34,635 nucleotides of DNA from a virus. Positions within the stretch are counted from its first letter, which is position 1. Every line of letters starts with the position of its first letter. The DNA lies in IMG/VR virus record IMGVR_UViG_3300027631_000067, positions 1-34,635 of that record, one strand, 5' to 3'. Shown in pieces: positions 13,414 through 22,726 of this stretch. The notes under the pieces were generated by a model. That model was not told the origin of the DNA and did no database searches. It saw only the letters and a program-made list of their open reading frames with translations. The translations under genes were made by a program, and so were the position numbers.

Positions 13414-14055
13414 ATGACAATTAAGCAATTTCAAGAGTTGTACTATGTGGCTACTTCTGAGGATATGGACTTAGACAAGTCAATTAAAATGGTAGGAATT
13501 GTTACAGGCAAAACACCTGAACAAGTAGAAAAAATGTCAATGAGGAAATTTAATATTTTATGTGGTGCAGTACATAACCATTTTAAAATATTTGAAAAGG
13601 ATTTACTAAAGGGTAAACCTAAAAAGATAGTAAGGGTAGGAAAGCGATTTTATAGAATTAACTATGATGTAACAAAATGTAAATCAAGCACTTATGTAGA
13701 GGTATCAACCTTTAGTACTGATATCATTCAGAACTTACATAAGATAATGGCTTCAATAGTTACACCAGTTAAATTCAAGTGGGGTAGATGGGTAGAACAC
13801 GAAGAACTAGCAGCGGATTTAGAGCAAATGGATTTTGAGGTTGCATATCACGCAGCGGTTTTTTTTTACACTTTATTCAACGTATCAATGCAAGTTATCC
13901 AGCCTTATTTGATAAACGAGATGACAAAGAAGGGGATAGCGAAGGAACAAGCAACGGAGATGTTGACGAATTCGCAAAGCATTTTGGATGGCTTTATAAT
14001 GCCAAGATGGTCGCAGACTTCGAAGGAATACCTGTTGAATCGGTTTGGAATTTAA
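13414..14055 (+). CDS. Tail assembly chaperone, frame-0 product (G-like)
   Basis: A 213-residue protein. The opening MTIKQFQELYYVATSEDMDL and the following helices (KTPEQVEKMSMRKFNIL) resemble tail assembly chaperones of Bacteroidota siphophages. FFYTLF at about 151-156 falls on a T9 run (13859-13867). Past this run the frame-0 codons have many G at third positions, unlike the rest of the genome, because the -1 frame is also coding. The protein would coat the tape measure during tail assembly. The tape measure gene lies four genes (about 4 kb) downstream, further than usual. Confidence 0.7.
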   Translation: MTIKQFQELYYVATSEDMDLDKSIKMVGIVTGKTPEQVEKMSMRKFNILCGAVHNHFKIFEKDLLKGKPKKIVRVGKRFYRINYDVTKCKSSTYVEVSTFSTDIIQNLHKIMASIVTPVKFKWGRWVEHEELAADLEQMDFEVAYHAAVFFYTLFNVSMQVIQPYLINEMTKKGIAKEQATEMLTNSQSILDGFIMPRWSQTSKEYLLNRFGI

Positions 14056-14132
14056 AAGTAATACATTTTTTAAATGATTTGCTTTATTTAAAATTAAAAT
14101 TAGAGAATGAGCATAACAAAAAGTCAAATTGA
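13414..14132 (+). CDS. Tail chaperone -1 frameshift product (GT-like)
   Basis: If ribosomes slip back one base on T9 after codon 151, translation continues in the -1 frame from TTA at 13866 to TGA at 14130-14132. This adds 88 residues, about 239 in total. The extension has an acidic linker (DKRDDKEGDSEGTSNGDVDE) and a clear domain FAKHFGWLYNAKMVADFEG, then IPVESVWNLKVIHFLNDLLY. The -1 frame shows normal G-rich first positions, is closed upstream by TGA at 13836-13838 and has no early ATG, so a slip is needed. An undercounted T in the assembly is the alternative. Confidence 0.65.
13859..13867 (+). promoter_or_regulatory. T9 slippery site for -1 frameshifting
   Basis: Nine T bases are read GTT TTT TTT TAC in frame 0, so the in-frame heptamer is T TTT TTT (13860-13866), a good simultaneous-slippage site. 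After a -1 slip the next codon is TTA at 13866-13868. This is the position of the chaperone G/GT switch known in many siphophages. The +1 frame ends at a TGA after 14 codons. Confidence 0.65.
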
Positions 14133-14742
14133 TGCTATTGCTAAAGGTAAGTTAAGCGGAGATATAGAGTTTGGCGATAATAAGGTTATTGATTTAAATG
14201 ATGTTACATTATCATTCTTTGAAAGATATTCAGCTATTTATGTAAAAGCAATCGCTGAAAGCATAAATAATAAAGGAGTAGTTGCAAGTGGTAAAATGCT
14301 TAAAGGTGTAGACCCTGAAGTTTCTAAAGATGGGAATACTTTGAGGATTTATATGGCTAACTATTATGACTTTGTAAATAAAGGTGTAAAGGGAGTTAAA
14401 AGTTCTAAGAATGCACCTAATAGTCCATATCAATATAAGACATATGGAATGAGTGATGCAGGTCGTAAAAGCATTAAACAATATATTCAAAGTGGTAAAG
14501 CAAAAATAAAAGTAGCTACTGAAAAAAGTACAGTTCACGCAGTAGGTAAAGAAAAAAAGAAAGTTAGTTTATTAGATTTAAAAACTGAGGCTTTAGTTTA
14601 TTTAATTAAGAAATGGGGTATTAAAACAACTAACTTTTTTGATGAAGCTACAGATAAGGTACAAGAAGAAATGATTAAAGATTTAGGCGAAGTAATGGCA
14701 CAAACAATAGTAATTCAAATAGGAAATCCTAAAAAGAAATGA
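14107..14742 (+). CDS. Putative neck/tail-completion protein (HK97 gp10-like)
   Basis: A 211-residue protein in the head-tail region. The segment around residues 80-100 (MANYYDFVNKGVKGVKSSKN) resembles the YAxYVExG turn of HK97 gp10-type tail-completion proteins. The C-terminal half is Lys-rich with helices (LKTEALVYLIKKWGI). The start overlaps the frameshifted chaperone product by 26 bases. The assignment is tentative. Confidence 0.45.
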   Translation: MSITKSQIDAIAKGKLSGDIEFGDNKVIDLNDVTLSFFERYSAIYVKAIAESINNKGVVASGKMLKGVDPEVSKDGNTLRIYMANYYDFVNKGVKGVKSSKNAPNSPYQYKTYGMSDAGRKSIKQYIQSGKAKIKVATEKSTVHAVGKEKKKVSLLDLKTEALVYLIKKWGIKTTNFFDEATDKVQEEMIKDLGEVMAQTIVIQIGNPKKK

Positions 14743-15887
14743 GCATAACAATTAATTCAAATCCTCCAAGTGGTTCAACTGCACAGGATGATTTATGGCA
14801 CGTGGCAACAAGTACGGCATCGGCTTCAACAGATATGAAATATATATTTGAGGTTTATGTAGGTGGAAGCAAGAAATTATCAGTAAGACAATTTCCTGAG
14901 CCATCTAATGGAAAGGGATATTTTAATGCCGGTGCAACTGTACGTAATTCAATAACGTTTAACTGGTTTGAACCATTGGGAACTGCTTATGTTTACCAAC
15001 CTAATGTAAGCGGAGAAATGGGTGTACAATATGAAATAAGAGTAGGAGATGAAGTAAACGGAATAGCAGCATTAAATCAAGCATCTGCAACTACACAGGT
15101 ATTTAATTATATTGCTCCTTTATTTAAACGTAGAACAATAGGCATATCAGCTAAATTAAATAAATGGTTAACCAATAGACCAAACTATGCTAATACCAAA
15201 CTAGGAGAGAATCTTTATATACCATTTTACACGAATACAAGTTTAAATTTAAAATGCTCTACTTATAACGAATCAAACAACCTTATAGCTACTGCATCAG
15301 GAAGCACTACTGCAGTTACTAATGGTTTTGTACAAATGAATATAGGCAGCAGCGCAATATCAACTAACTTAGGAATAACAATTAATGATAGTGTTAAATA
15401 CTATGAAGTTTGGTTTAATAGCTTTGATAAAATAAGGGTTAACATAGTTTGCAATCCTAAATACGAACCTATTAATATTCACTTTATGAATAGTTGGGGA
15501 ATGTGGGATAGTTTGAGGTTTGATTTAGTAAGCAAGTTGAATTTAAATGTAGAACGTAAATCATACGAGCAAAGAGATTATAGGTTTAACGGTAATTCAG
15601 TTGACTACAAAAGCGCATCTAATAGATATTATGAAGGTGCTACTAATTATAGCAATAAGGCAACCTATACCTATAAACTAACTGCAGATGCCTTAACGGA
15701 TGACGAATATACTTGGATGGCAGATATTATAACAAGTCCACAAATATTGATGGAGATAGATGGTTATTTTTATCCAGTTACATTAACAGATAATAACTAT
15801 GAATTCAGTAAGAATGTATTTAATAAATTAAAGCCATTGGAACTAACATTTAATATGAATCAAACTAGATACTCACAACTAAGATAA
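14739..15887 (+). CDS. Tail/baseplate structural protein, 382 aa
   Basis: A 382-residue protein. The N-terminal ~120 residues look like an Ig-like beta domain (TSTASASTDMKYIFEVYVGG...). The C-terminal region has SWGMWDSLRFDLVSKLN and ends in a ladder ADALTDDEYTWMADIITSPQ, then YPVTLTDNNYEF, a pattern I associate with distal-tail/baseplate proteins of Bacteroidota phages. It overlaps the previous gene by 4 bases (ATGA) and the next by one base. The exact role is not known. Confidence 0.55.
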   Translation: MSITINSNPPSGSTAQDDLWHVATSTASASTDMKYIFEVYVGGSKKLSVRQFPEPSNGKGYFNAGATVRNSITFNWFEPLGTAYVYQPNVSGEMGVQYEIRVGDEVNGIAALNQASATTQVFNYIAPLFKRRTIGISAKLNKWLTNRPNYANTKLGENLYIPFYTNTSLNLKCSTYNESNNLIATASGSTTAVTNGFVQMNIGSSAISTNLGITINDSVKYYEVWFNSFDKIRVNIVCNPKYEPINIHFMNSWGMWDSLRFDLVSKLNLNVERKSYEQRDYRFNGNSVDYKSASNRYYEGATNYSNKATYTYKLTADALTDDEYTWMADIITSPQILMEIDGYFYPVTLTDNNYEFSKNVFNKLKPLELTFNMNQTRYSQLR

Positions 15888-17959
15888 TGACAAGAATATT
15901 CATAGAAAACTTTGAGTTAGATATTGATAAGGGATTGAGTAATCAAATAACCTATTCGGTAAGTGATTTAAAAAACATTGATAGTAAGACTACGGCATTT
16001 AGTAAGACTATTATATTGCCAGGGACTGCTAACAATAACAATTTACTAGGTAATATCTTTGAGTTTAATAATGCAAACTTTACCAATAGTTCATCTCCAA
16101 ACGTAGGATATAACTTTAACGCTAGTAAAACTGCTAAATGTTCTATTGAGGTAGACAGGATGACTGTTATTAAAGGAGTATTTAAATTGCTTGAAATAAT
16201 TATTGATGGGAAAAATGTAGAATATGAGTGTAGTGTTATTGGAGAGTTGGGTGGATTCTCAATGAAGCTAGGAGCAAAGAAACTTGAGGAATTAGATTTT
16301 AGTGCTTACAATCATACGTATAGCTACCAAAATATTGTAGCAAGTTGGGATAACTATCAAGGCGGAGCAGGTTATTATTACCCACATATTGATTATGGTT
16401 TATATTCAACTAATAAGCACGATTGGGATTATGGAACATTTAGACCGGCATTATTTGTAAAGCAATACCTAGAGAAAATATTTGCAGCAGCAGGTTACAC
16501 ATATGACATTACTTGGAGCAATGGTTTTGAGGTTGATAGATTTAAAACATTAATTATTCCTTTTAACAAAAAGAAATTAACTAAATCGGGAACGCAACAA
16601 GTAGGATGTACACCTCAAGCAACTACTGGTTGTATTGACCAAGCTACACCAATGCCTATTCAATGGCAAAACTTTAGCGGAACAAACTGGACTATCAATG
16701 GTGGAACTACAGGTAGTGTTTTTACTTATACAGGACTTGACCCAACAAATGCAACCTTTAAAGTTGACATAACATTTACTGCATCTACAACTAACACACC
16801 AGTAAATAATGGCATTTATATTGATACATATAAAAATGGAGTTTTAATACCATCATCGACAAAATTTATTCCTCCATTTTCAGGAACAGTTAATGACTTT
16901 TATATTGTGAATTTAGTTGATGAGCCAGTTGTTACAGGAGATTATTTTGAGGTACAAGCAAGTGCAGCTGATACAGGGATGTGCTATGATAGTTTAATTA
17001 ATCAAGCAGGTACGGTAAGCATTAGTTCAGATATTCCAATTACATTAAATGTAAACTTAGGAGATACCGTTTCTTTAAACGATTGTATTCCACCAAACAT
17101 TTTACAAAAGGATTTCTTTGCTTCTATATTAAAGTTATTTAATCTTTATGTAGATGAAAATAGGTTTGAAGAAAAGCATTTAATTATTAAGCCATATACA
17201 AGTTATTATGATGGTACGGTAGAAGACTGGAGTCAAAAGATAGATAGGGCTAAGCCTATAAAAATAAAGCCGATGTCTGAATTAAATAGTCGTTACTATT
17301 CTTTTAAATATAAAGACGATAGTGATTATTGGAATGAGTTATATAGAAAGAGATACAACGAAGGATATGGAAGCAGAATATTTGATAGTGAATATGAATT
17401 CTCAAAAGAAACGGAAAGCGTAGAGATTATATTTTCTCCAACTGTATTAGTAAGTATAACGGATGAGGATAAAGTTTATAGTACTATTTATAAGTTCACA
17501 AACAACTTAGAGGAAAGAATTGATAGTAATATCAGAATATTACAAGCAAGAAAAATAACAGGTGTTTCAAGTTGGGATTTAAAAGAGGGTGCAACTACTT
17601 TAACTACATTAACCGTTTATGGTTATGCAGGGCATTTTAACAGTCCTGTTACAGTTGGTAATGATTTAAATTTTGGAGCAACTAGAGAATTATTTTATTC
17701 ATTAGCAGGTGGATTATTAAATCAAAATCAATTTAACATTTATTACAGTCCTTATATGGCTGAAATAACAGATAAGAATAGCAGGTTATTAGAATGCTTT
17801 GTTAAGCTAACCGATACGGATATATTTAATTTAAGTTTTGCATCCTTTAAGTATATAGATGGTGGATTATATAGATTAATTAAATTAACAGACTACACAC
17901 CAGAAGCGAATGAAACAACAAAAGCGGAATTTTTAAGAGTAATAAACAAAGAATATTAA
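15887..17959 (+). CDS. Tail hub/baseplate-like protein, 690 aa
   Basis: A large beta-rich protein. The N-terminal part (YSVSDLKNIDSKTTAFSKTI, LPGT) is a conserved opening of tail-tip proteins in Bacteroidota siphophages, followed by FKLLEIIIDGKNVEYECSVI. The middle (~240-370) holds a Cys/Thr/Asn-rich insertion that could be a carbohydrate-binding or Ig-like domain. The C-terminal third returns to tail-like sequence (FASILKLFNLYVDENRFEEK, then KHLIIKP). It lies just upstream of the tape measure gene, so a baseplate hub is likely. Function inferred from pattern and place. Confidence 0.55.
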   Translation: MTRIFIENFELDIDKGLSNQITYSVSDLKNIDSKTTAFSKTIILPGTANNNNLLGNIFEFNNANFTNSSSPNVGYNFNASKTAKCSIEVDRMTVIKGVFKLLEIIIDGKNVEYECSVIGELGGFSMKLGAKKLEELDFSAYNHTYSYQNIVASWDNYQGGAGYYYPHIDYGLYSTNKHDWDYGTFRPALFVKQYLEKIFAAAGYTYDITWSNGFEVDRFKTLIIPFNKKKLTKSGTQQVGCTPQATTGCIDQATPMPIQWQNFSGTNWTINGGTTGSVFTYTGLDPTNATFKVDITFTASTTNTPVNNGIYIDTYKNGVLIPSSTKFIPPFSGTVNDFYIVNLVDEPVVTGDYFEVQASAADTGMCYDSLINQAGTVSISSDIPITLNVNLGDTVSLNDCIPPNILQKDFFASILKLFNLYVDENRFEEKHLIIKPYTSYYDGTVEDWSQKIDRAKPIKIKPMSELNSRYYSFKYKDDSDYWNELYRKRYNEGYGSRIFDSEYEFSKETESVEIIFSPTVLVSITDEDKVYSTIYKFTNNLEERIDSNIRILQARKITGVSSWDLKEGATTLTTLTVYGYAGHFNSPVTVGNDLNFGATRELFYSLAGGLLNQNQFNIYYSPYMAEITDKNSRLLECFVKLTDTDIFNLSFASFKYIDGGLYRLIKLTDYTPEANETTKAEFLRVINKEY

Positions 17960-17960
17960 G

Positions 17961-19715
17961 ATGGCAGATAAAACAGTTGCGTTAACCATAACTACCGATT
18001 CTAAACAAGCAGAGGCATCGGTAGGCAGTTTTAAAAAACAATTAAGAGAAGCGAATAATGAGTTGTTCAGTATGACTGCACAATTCGGAGAAGCATCTGT
18101 TGAGGCAGTTAATGCAGCAAAGAAAGTAGCCGGTCTTAAAGATGCTATTGGAGATGCAAAAGCATTAGCAGATACATTCAACCCTGATAAAAAGTTTGTT
18201 GCTTTAGGCGGTGCATTACAAGGTGCTACTGCAGGATTTAGTGCTTTGCAAGGAGCAATGGGTTTATTCGGCGATGAGAATAAAGATTTAGAAAAGACTT
18301 TGTTAAAAGTTCAAAGTGCAATGGCTTTGCAACAAGGTATATCCGGATTGTATGAAGCAAGAGATGCCTTTGGTTTATTAAAGGATGGAGCAGTAAGGGC
18401 ATTCCAAGCGATTAAAGGGGCAATCGGTGCAACTGGTATAGGTTTGTTAGTTATTGCATTAGGAACGGTTGTTGCCTATTGGGATGACATTAAAGGAGCA
18501 GTTAGCGGAGTAACAGAAGAACAAAAGAAACTTACAAAAGCATCACAAGACAATTTAGCAGCAGAGAAAGAAAAGCTAAATGAAATAGGTAGCCAAGATA
18601 ACGTATTAAAGCTACAGGGAAAGAGTGAAAGGGAAATCTTGATGATGAAGAAGAATCAAGTAACTGCAGTTATTAAAGCAACTGAAGCTACTATTTTACA
18701 AGATAAAATTACTACAAAAGCGCAAGTTGATGCAGCTACAAGAAACCAACAATTACTTAAAGGTTTATTAGATTTAGTATTTCTCCCACAAAAGTTATTA
18801 TTTGAATATTCTTCAAAGGCTATTAATAAACTTATTGAGTTATTAAATAAAATACCAGGAGTTAAAATTGACTTTAAGATTAATGACCAGTTAGCAGATA
18901 ATGCAACTGACTATATTTCTAAATTAGTATTTAACCCTGAAGAAATACAAAAGAAAGCAGATGATGCAGCAGAGGCAAATCAAAAAGCAATTAAAAAACT
19001 ACAAAATGATGCAGCAGGTTATCAGTTGTCAGTTAATGCAATAGATAAACAAGCAAAAGATAATGCCTATGTAGATAGGTTAAAAGGATTAGAAAAAACA
19101 AAGATTGAAACAGATACTTTTGAAGCAGCAGCCGCTCAATCAAGGGTACAAATAAGTGCAAACGCAGCGAATGCCATTTTAGAAAAAACTAGAATGACAG
19201 AAGAACAAACTGCAGCACTAAAAAAGAAATATGCAGATGAAGATGCAAGGGATACTCAAATAGCACAAGATGCAAAAATTAAAGCTACAGTTGACACTTT
19301 AAATATTGTTAGTGATGTATTGGGTAAAGAAAGTGCAGCAGGTAAAGCGGTTGCAGTAGCAGGGGCATTAATTAATACTTACTTAGGTATTTCCGCAGGT
19401 GTTAAGTTAGGATTTCCTGCAGCTATTCCGGCAGTATTGGCTGCTTCTGTTACAGGTTTTAAAGCAGTCAAGAATATTATGGCTACTAAAATACCAGGAG
19501 CAGCAAGTTCAAGTGGTGGAGGTGGTTCAATGTCAGCCCCATCTTTATCAAGTTCAACTGCACCAATAACACCACAAGCGCAAACAACTACTTTATCTAC
19601 TCAATCTATTAATCAAATAGGAGTAGCAAGTTCAAGAGCATACGTATTAGAGACTGATGTAAGCAGTAACCAAGAAAGGTCACAAAGATTGAATAGGGCT
19701 GCTAGGATAAACTAA
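17961..19715 (+). CDS. Tail tape measure protein
   Basis: A 584-residue, Ala-rich, mostly helical protein. The N-terminus (VALTITTDSKQAEASVGSFK) and following coiled coil are typical of tape measure proteins. A hydrophobic segment GATGIGLLVIALGTVVAYW (about 155-173) would insert in the host membrane, and a Gly/Ser linker (SSSGGGGS) precedes the C-terminal tail. At about 1.5 angstrom per residue the tail would be near 90 nm. Unusually, baseplate-like genes lie upstream and the protease and capsid genes downstream. Confidence 0.9.
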   Translation: MADKTVALTITTDSKQAEASVGSFKKQLREANNELFSMTAQFGEASVEAVNAAKKVAGLKDAIGDAKALADTFNPDKKFVALGGALQGATAGFSALQGAMGLFGDENKDLEKTLLKVQSAMALQQGISGLYEARDAFGLLKDGAVRAFQAIKGAIGATGIGLLVIALGTVVAYWDDIKGAVSGVTEEQKKLTKASQDNLAAEKEKLNEIGSQDNVLKLQGKSEREILMMKKNQVTAVIKATEATILQDKITTKAQVDAATRNQQLLKGLLDLVFLPQKLLFEYSSKAINKLIELLNKIPGVKIDFKINDQLADNATDYISKLVFNPEEIQKKADDAAEANQKAIKKLQNDAAGYQLSVNAIDKQAKDNAYVDRLKGLEKTKIETDTFEAAAAQSRVQISANAANAILEKTRMTEEQTAALKKKYADEDARDTQIAQDAKIKATVDTLNIVSDVLGKESAAGKAVAVAGALINTYLGISAGVKLGFPAAIPAVLAASVTGFKAVKNIMATKIPGAASSSGGGGSMSAPSLSSSTAPITPQAQTTTLSTQSINQIGVASSRAYVLETDVSSNQERSQRLNRAARIN

Positions 19716-19745
19716 ACAACTATTTTTAAATTATATATTATAAAT

Positions 19746-21116
19746 ATGAAATTGCCTATTTACGATTTAATTATAAATCAAGATGAGAATAATGATGCTG
19801 AGGTTTCTTTTGTGGCACTTGTTGACAGTCCTGCAATTAAAAAGGACTTTCTTGCGTTTAAAGAAGAAGAATTTATAGACCCAAACAAAGGGGAACAAAA
19901 AGACGAGTTTTTAAGTCGTTGCATTAGTTATGTAATTAACGAGGGCAAAGAAACAGAACAAGCAGTAGCGATATGCAATAGTTTATGGGAGCAGCACTTT
20001 GCAGCTTGTCCAGTAGCTACACAAGATATAAAAATCAACTTAAAAAATAGAGGTACTGCAATTTCAGTTGCTAATTATGGTCCTGCAAACCCATCATTAC
20101 CTAATGAGCAATATTGGATAGATAAGGGCAATATATTTGGTGGTAGTCCTGAAGATGCTAAGACAATGACTTGTAATAATTGTGCTGCATTTAATAGGTC
20201 AAAAGAAATATTAGATTGCATTGCACAAGGATTAGGAAACAATACTGCAGCAGACCCTTGGGCTACTATTGATGCAGGGGATTTAGGATATTGTGAAATA
20301 TTCGATTTTAAATGTGCTTCAAGTAGAACCTGTGATGCTTGGGTAGCAAAACAACAAATGGCAGCTAAGAAAGTTTCATTTGATTATGATGATACATTAA
20401 GCACAAGTAAGGGCAAAGATTTAGCTAAAAAAGAATTAGCAGCAGGAAATATAGTTTTTATTATTTCAGCAAGAAGCGATAAAAGTCCAATGTTAGCAGT
20501 AGCAAAAGATTTAGGTATTCCTGAAAGCAGAGTATTTGCAACAGGTAGCAATAAAGCTAAAGTTGAAAAGGTTAAAGCATTAGGCATAGCAAAGCACTAT
20601 GATAACAATGCTGATGTAATTAAAGAACTTGGCGGTATAGGAGAGAAATTTATGTTAATGGCATTTGCTATACAGTCAGAAAGTGAGCATATTATTACTG
20701 GTCCTTTAATGATTCCTCAACAATTAATCTACCGTAATTCAGAACAGTTCGGAGAACATTATGTAAAGTTCTCAGTTGATACCATTAAGCAGATAGCTAT
20801 TAAGTTTAGCAAGAAGGGATATCAAAAGAACGTTAACCTAATGCACGAAGCAGATTTGCAGGTTGAAGGACTTACAATGTTTGAAAGTTTTATTAGTGAT
20901 TCTAAAAGAGGGATTAAACCAATGGAAGCATTTAAAGACTTGCCGGATGGAACTTGGTTTGGTAGTTTTTATGTAGAGAATCCTAAAGTATGGGAGTTAA
21001 TAAAGAAAGGAGAAGTTAAAGGATTTAGTGTTGAAGGTATGTTTGATTATGAAACACCAATGAGTGAAGACCAAAAACAATTAGCAGAATTAAGAGAAAT
21101 TTTAAACAGTTTTTAA
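19746..21116 (+). CDS. XkdF-like prohead protease with inserted Cys and HAD domains
   Basis: A 456-residue protein. The ends belong to the XkdF-type serine protease: residues 18-38 (AEVSFVALVDSPAIKKDFLA) and ~300-433, with TGPLMIPQQLIYR, VNLMHEADL (His367) and KGFSVEGMF (Ser428). About 260 residues are inserted. These comprise a helical EFLSRCISYVINEG segment, a Cys-rich stretch (Cys143, 146, 158, 183, 190, 196), and an HAD-like hydrolase domain with SFDYDDTLS (Asp213, Asp215, Thr217), FIISARS and HYDNNAD. The protease would trim scaffold and capsid. What the HAD part acts on is unknown. Confidence 0.85.
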   Translation: MKLPIYDLIINQDENNDAEVSFVALVDSPAIKKDFLAFKEEEFIDPNKGEQKDEFLSRCISYVINEGKETEQAVAICNSLWEQHFAACPVATQDIKINLKNRGTAISVANYGPANPSLPNEQYWIDKGNIFGGSPEDAKTMTCNNCAAFNRSKEILDCIAQGLGNNTAADPWATIDAGDLGYCEIFDFKCASSRTCDAWVAKQQMAAKKVSFDYDDTLSTSKGKDLAKKELAAGNIVFIISARSDKSPMLAVAKDLGIPESRVFATGSNKAKVEKVKALGIAKHYDNNADVIKELGGIGEKFMLMAFAIQSESEHIITGPLMIPQQLIYRNSEQFGEHYVKFSVDTIKQIAIKFSKKGYQKNVNLMHEADLQVEGLTMFESFISDSKRGIKPMEAFKDLPDGTWFGSFYVENPKVWELIKKGEVKGFSVEGMFDYETPMSEDQKQLAELREILNSF

Positions 21117-21135
21117 AAATCAATATAATAGTAAT

Positions 21136-21693
21136 ATGGAAGCAAAAGAAATTTTACAAAAAGTAAAGCAATATTTTAACGAATTAGCTGCTGCACCTGA
21201 AGTTTTACCAATGGCTGAAGCCACCGAATATGAATTAAAAGACGGTGGTAAAGTTATGATTGATAAACTAGAGGTTGGCGGTATTGTTATGATTGACGGA
21301 AATGCTGCATTGCCAGGAGAAGCTGAATTGGTAGATGGTACTAAAATGACAATAGGAGATAACGGTGTTATTACTGCTATTGAAGTTGTTAGCCCTGAAG
21401 CTACTCCAGTTGAAGAACCTATCGTTGAAGATATGGGAACTAAATTTGCAGCTTTTGAATCATTAACAAATGAGAAATTTGCTAGTTACGAAACTAAATT
21501 TGCAGCTTACGAAGAAAGATTTTCAGAGTATGAAGCAAAAATGAAAAAAGCAAACAAAGTAATTGATGAACTTTTAAAATTATCAACTTTATTGGTAGAA
21601 GCACCAGTACAAGCACCTGATAATTCAGTAAGAACTTCAAATGCTTTTAAAGAAGTAGAAGAAAAGAAAACACTAAATATTTTATTTAACTAA
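21136..21693 (+). CDS. Scaffold-like head protein, 185 aa
   Basis: A 185-residue acidic protein between the protease and the major capsid. Residues 28-85 form a beta repeat (YELKDGGKVMIDKLEVGG, GNAALPGEAELVDGTKM). Residues ~100-145 make a coiled coil with four near-repeats (KFAAFE, KFASYE, KFAAYE, RFSEYE). This layout, beta domain then coiled coil, fits a scaffolding protein removed by the protease. It starts 19 bases after the protease stop. Confidence 0.65.
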   Translation: MEAKEILQKVKQYFNELAAAPEVLPMAEATEYELKDGGKVMIDKLEVGGIVMIDGNAALPGEAELVDGTKMTIGDNGVITAIEVVSPEATPVEEPIVEDMGTKFAAFESLTNEKFASYETKFAAYEERFSEYEAKMKKANKVIDELLKLSTLLVEAPVQAPDNSVRTSNAFKEVEEKKTLNILFN

Positions 21694-21707
21694 ACAATTA
21701 TAAAAAA

Positions 21708-22673
21708 ATGGCATTAGCTTTTAGCGGATTATCCGCATACACTAAACAACTTGTTAAACCACTTTTGACAAGTGCAGTATTTGACGCAAAGACACAACAA
21801 TTAATCTTATCAAGCGGTATCGTTATTCCGAACGTTAAAAGTTCAGTAGCTATTCCTTTGATGGAAACAGATGCAGTATTTGCTGCTCAATCTTGTTCTT
21901 TCGATGCTTCAGGTACAACTACTTTCTCTCAACGTACTATCACAGTAGGTAAGATTAAAGTAGAAGAAAAAATTTGTCCGAAGGATTTAGAGGCGTACTA
22001 TACCCAAGAACTTTTAAAATCAGGGTCGACATATGAGGACTTTGGTAATGCTGATTTCCAAAAAGCATTCTTAGATAAAAAGAACGCAAGAATTGCTGCT
22101 CAATTAGAGACTGCAATTTGGCAAGGAGATGCAACAGGTGCAACTGCAAACACAAACAAATTTGACGGTTTACAGAAATTAATTGCTGCAGGTTCTCCAG
22201 TTGATGCAAACGTTTCAGGTTACACAGGAATTAGTGGTTCAGCTATTGCAACTGTTAACGCTTCAAACGTTATCGCTTGTACTGAAGGTATCTACAAAGC
22301 TATCCCTGTTTCTGTATTGAGCAAAGGAGATGTTAAAATCTTCGTTGGTAATGACTGGTATCGTTTATTAATCCTTGCTTACAGAGAGAAAAATATGTTC
22401 TCTTACAATCCACAAGATTCTCAAGCTGCTTCATTTATCCTACCTGCAACTAACGTTGAAGTAGTAAGTGTAAATGGTTTGAACGGAACTGGTGATGCTT
22501 ATGCAATCAGTCTTTCAAATATGGCTTTAGCAGTTGATTTGGTTGACGAAGAAGGTTCATACAAAATGTGGTATTCAGAAGATAACAATGATGTAAGATA
22601 TCGCGTAGAATTTAAAATCGGTGTGAACGTTGCGTTTACAAACGAGTGTGTTAAATTCGTAGCAGGAATCTAA
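21708..22673 (+). CDS. Major capsid protein
   Basis: A 321-residue protein of the expected size and position for an HK97-fold capsid subunit. The helical start, a beta strand-rich region (VAIPLMETDAVFAAQSCSF), and a peripheral domain with KAIPVSVLSKGDVKIFVGND are consistent with the fold. Codon use differs from neighbours: more ATC, TTC, AAC and CGT codons, the usual sign of a highly expressed gene. A strong hairpin follows the stop, as expected for the most abundant transcript. No N-terminal delta domain is present, so a separate scaffold (the previous gene) is likely. Confidence 0.85.
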   Translation: MALAFSGLSAYTKQLVKPLLTSAVFDAKTQQLILSSGIVIPNVKSSVAIPLMETDAVFAAQSCSFDASGTTTFSQRTITVGKIKVEEKICPKDLEAYYTQELLKSGSTYEDFGNADFQKAFLDKKNARIAAQLETAIWQGDATGATANTNKFDGLQKLIAAGSPVDANVSGYTGISGSAIATVNASNVIACTEGIYKAIPVSVLSKGDVKIFVGNDWYRLLILAYREKNMFSYNPQDSQAASFILPATNVEVVSVNGLNGTGDAYAISLSNMALAVDLVDEEGSYKMWYSEDNNDVRYRVEFKIGVNVAFTNECVKFVAGI

Positions 22674-22683
22674 TTTTCTAACA

Positions 22684-22710
22684 TAGAGAGGTGGTAACCC
22701 CATCTCTCTA
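22684..22710 (+). terminator. Hairpin after the major capsid gene
   Basis: An 11-bp stem (22684-22694 with 22700-22710, one G-T pair) encloses a 5-nt loop. The tract after it is TTTAATAC, so it may be a partial terminator or an mRNA-stabilising structure that raises capsid mRNA over downstream mRNA. It includes the GTG at 22691, arguing against translation starting there. Confidence 0.65.
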
Positions 22711-22726
22711 TTTAATACTTATAAAT

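Noticed and set aside
14230-14538. A 102-codon - strand frame opposite the neck-like gene
   Set aside because: Cys/Phe/Ile-rich shadow with no start context; the + strand frame has coupled neighbours and a family-like motif.
22691-22726. GTG start that would lengthen the tube-like protein by 12 residues
   Set aside because: It lies inside the hairpin following the capsid gene; the ATG at 22727 gives a natural start.
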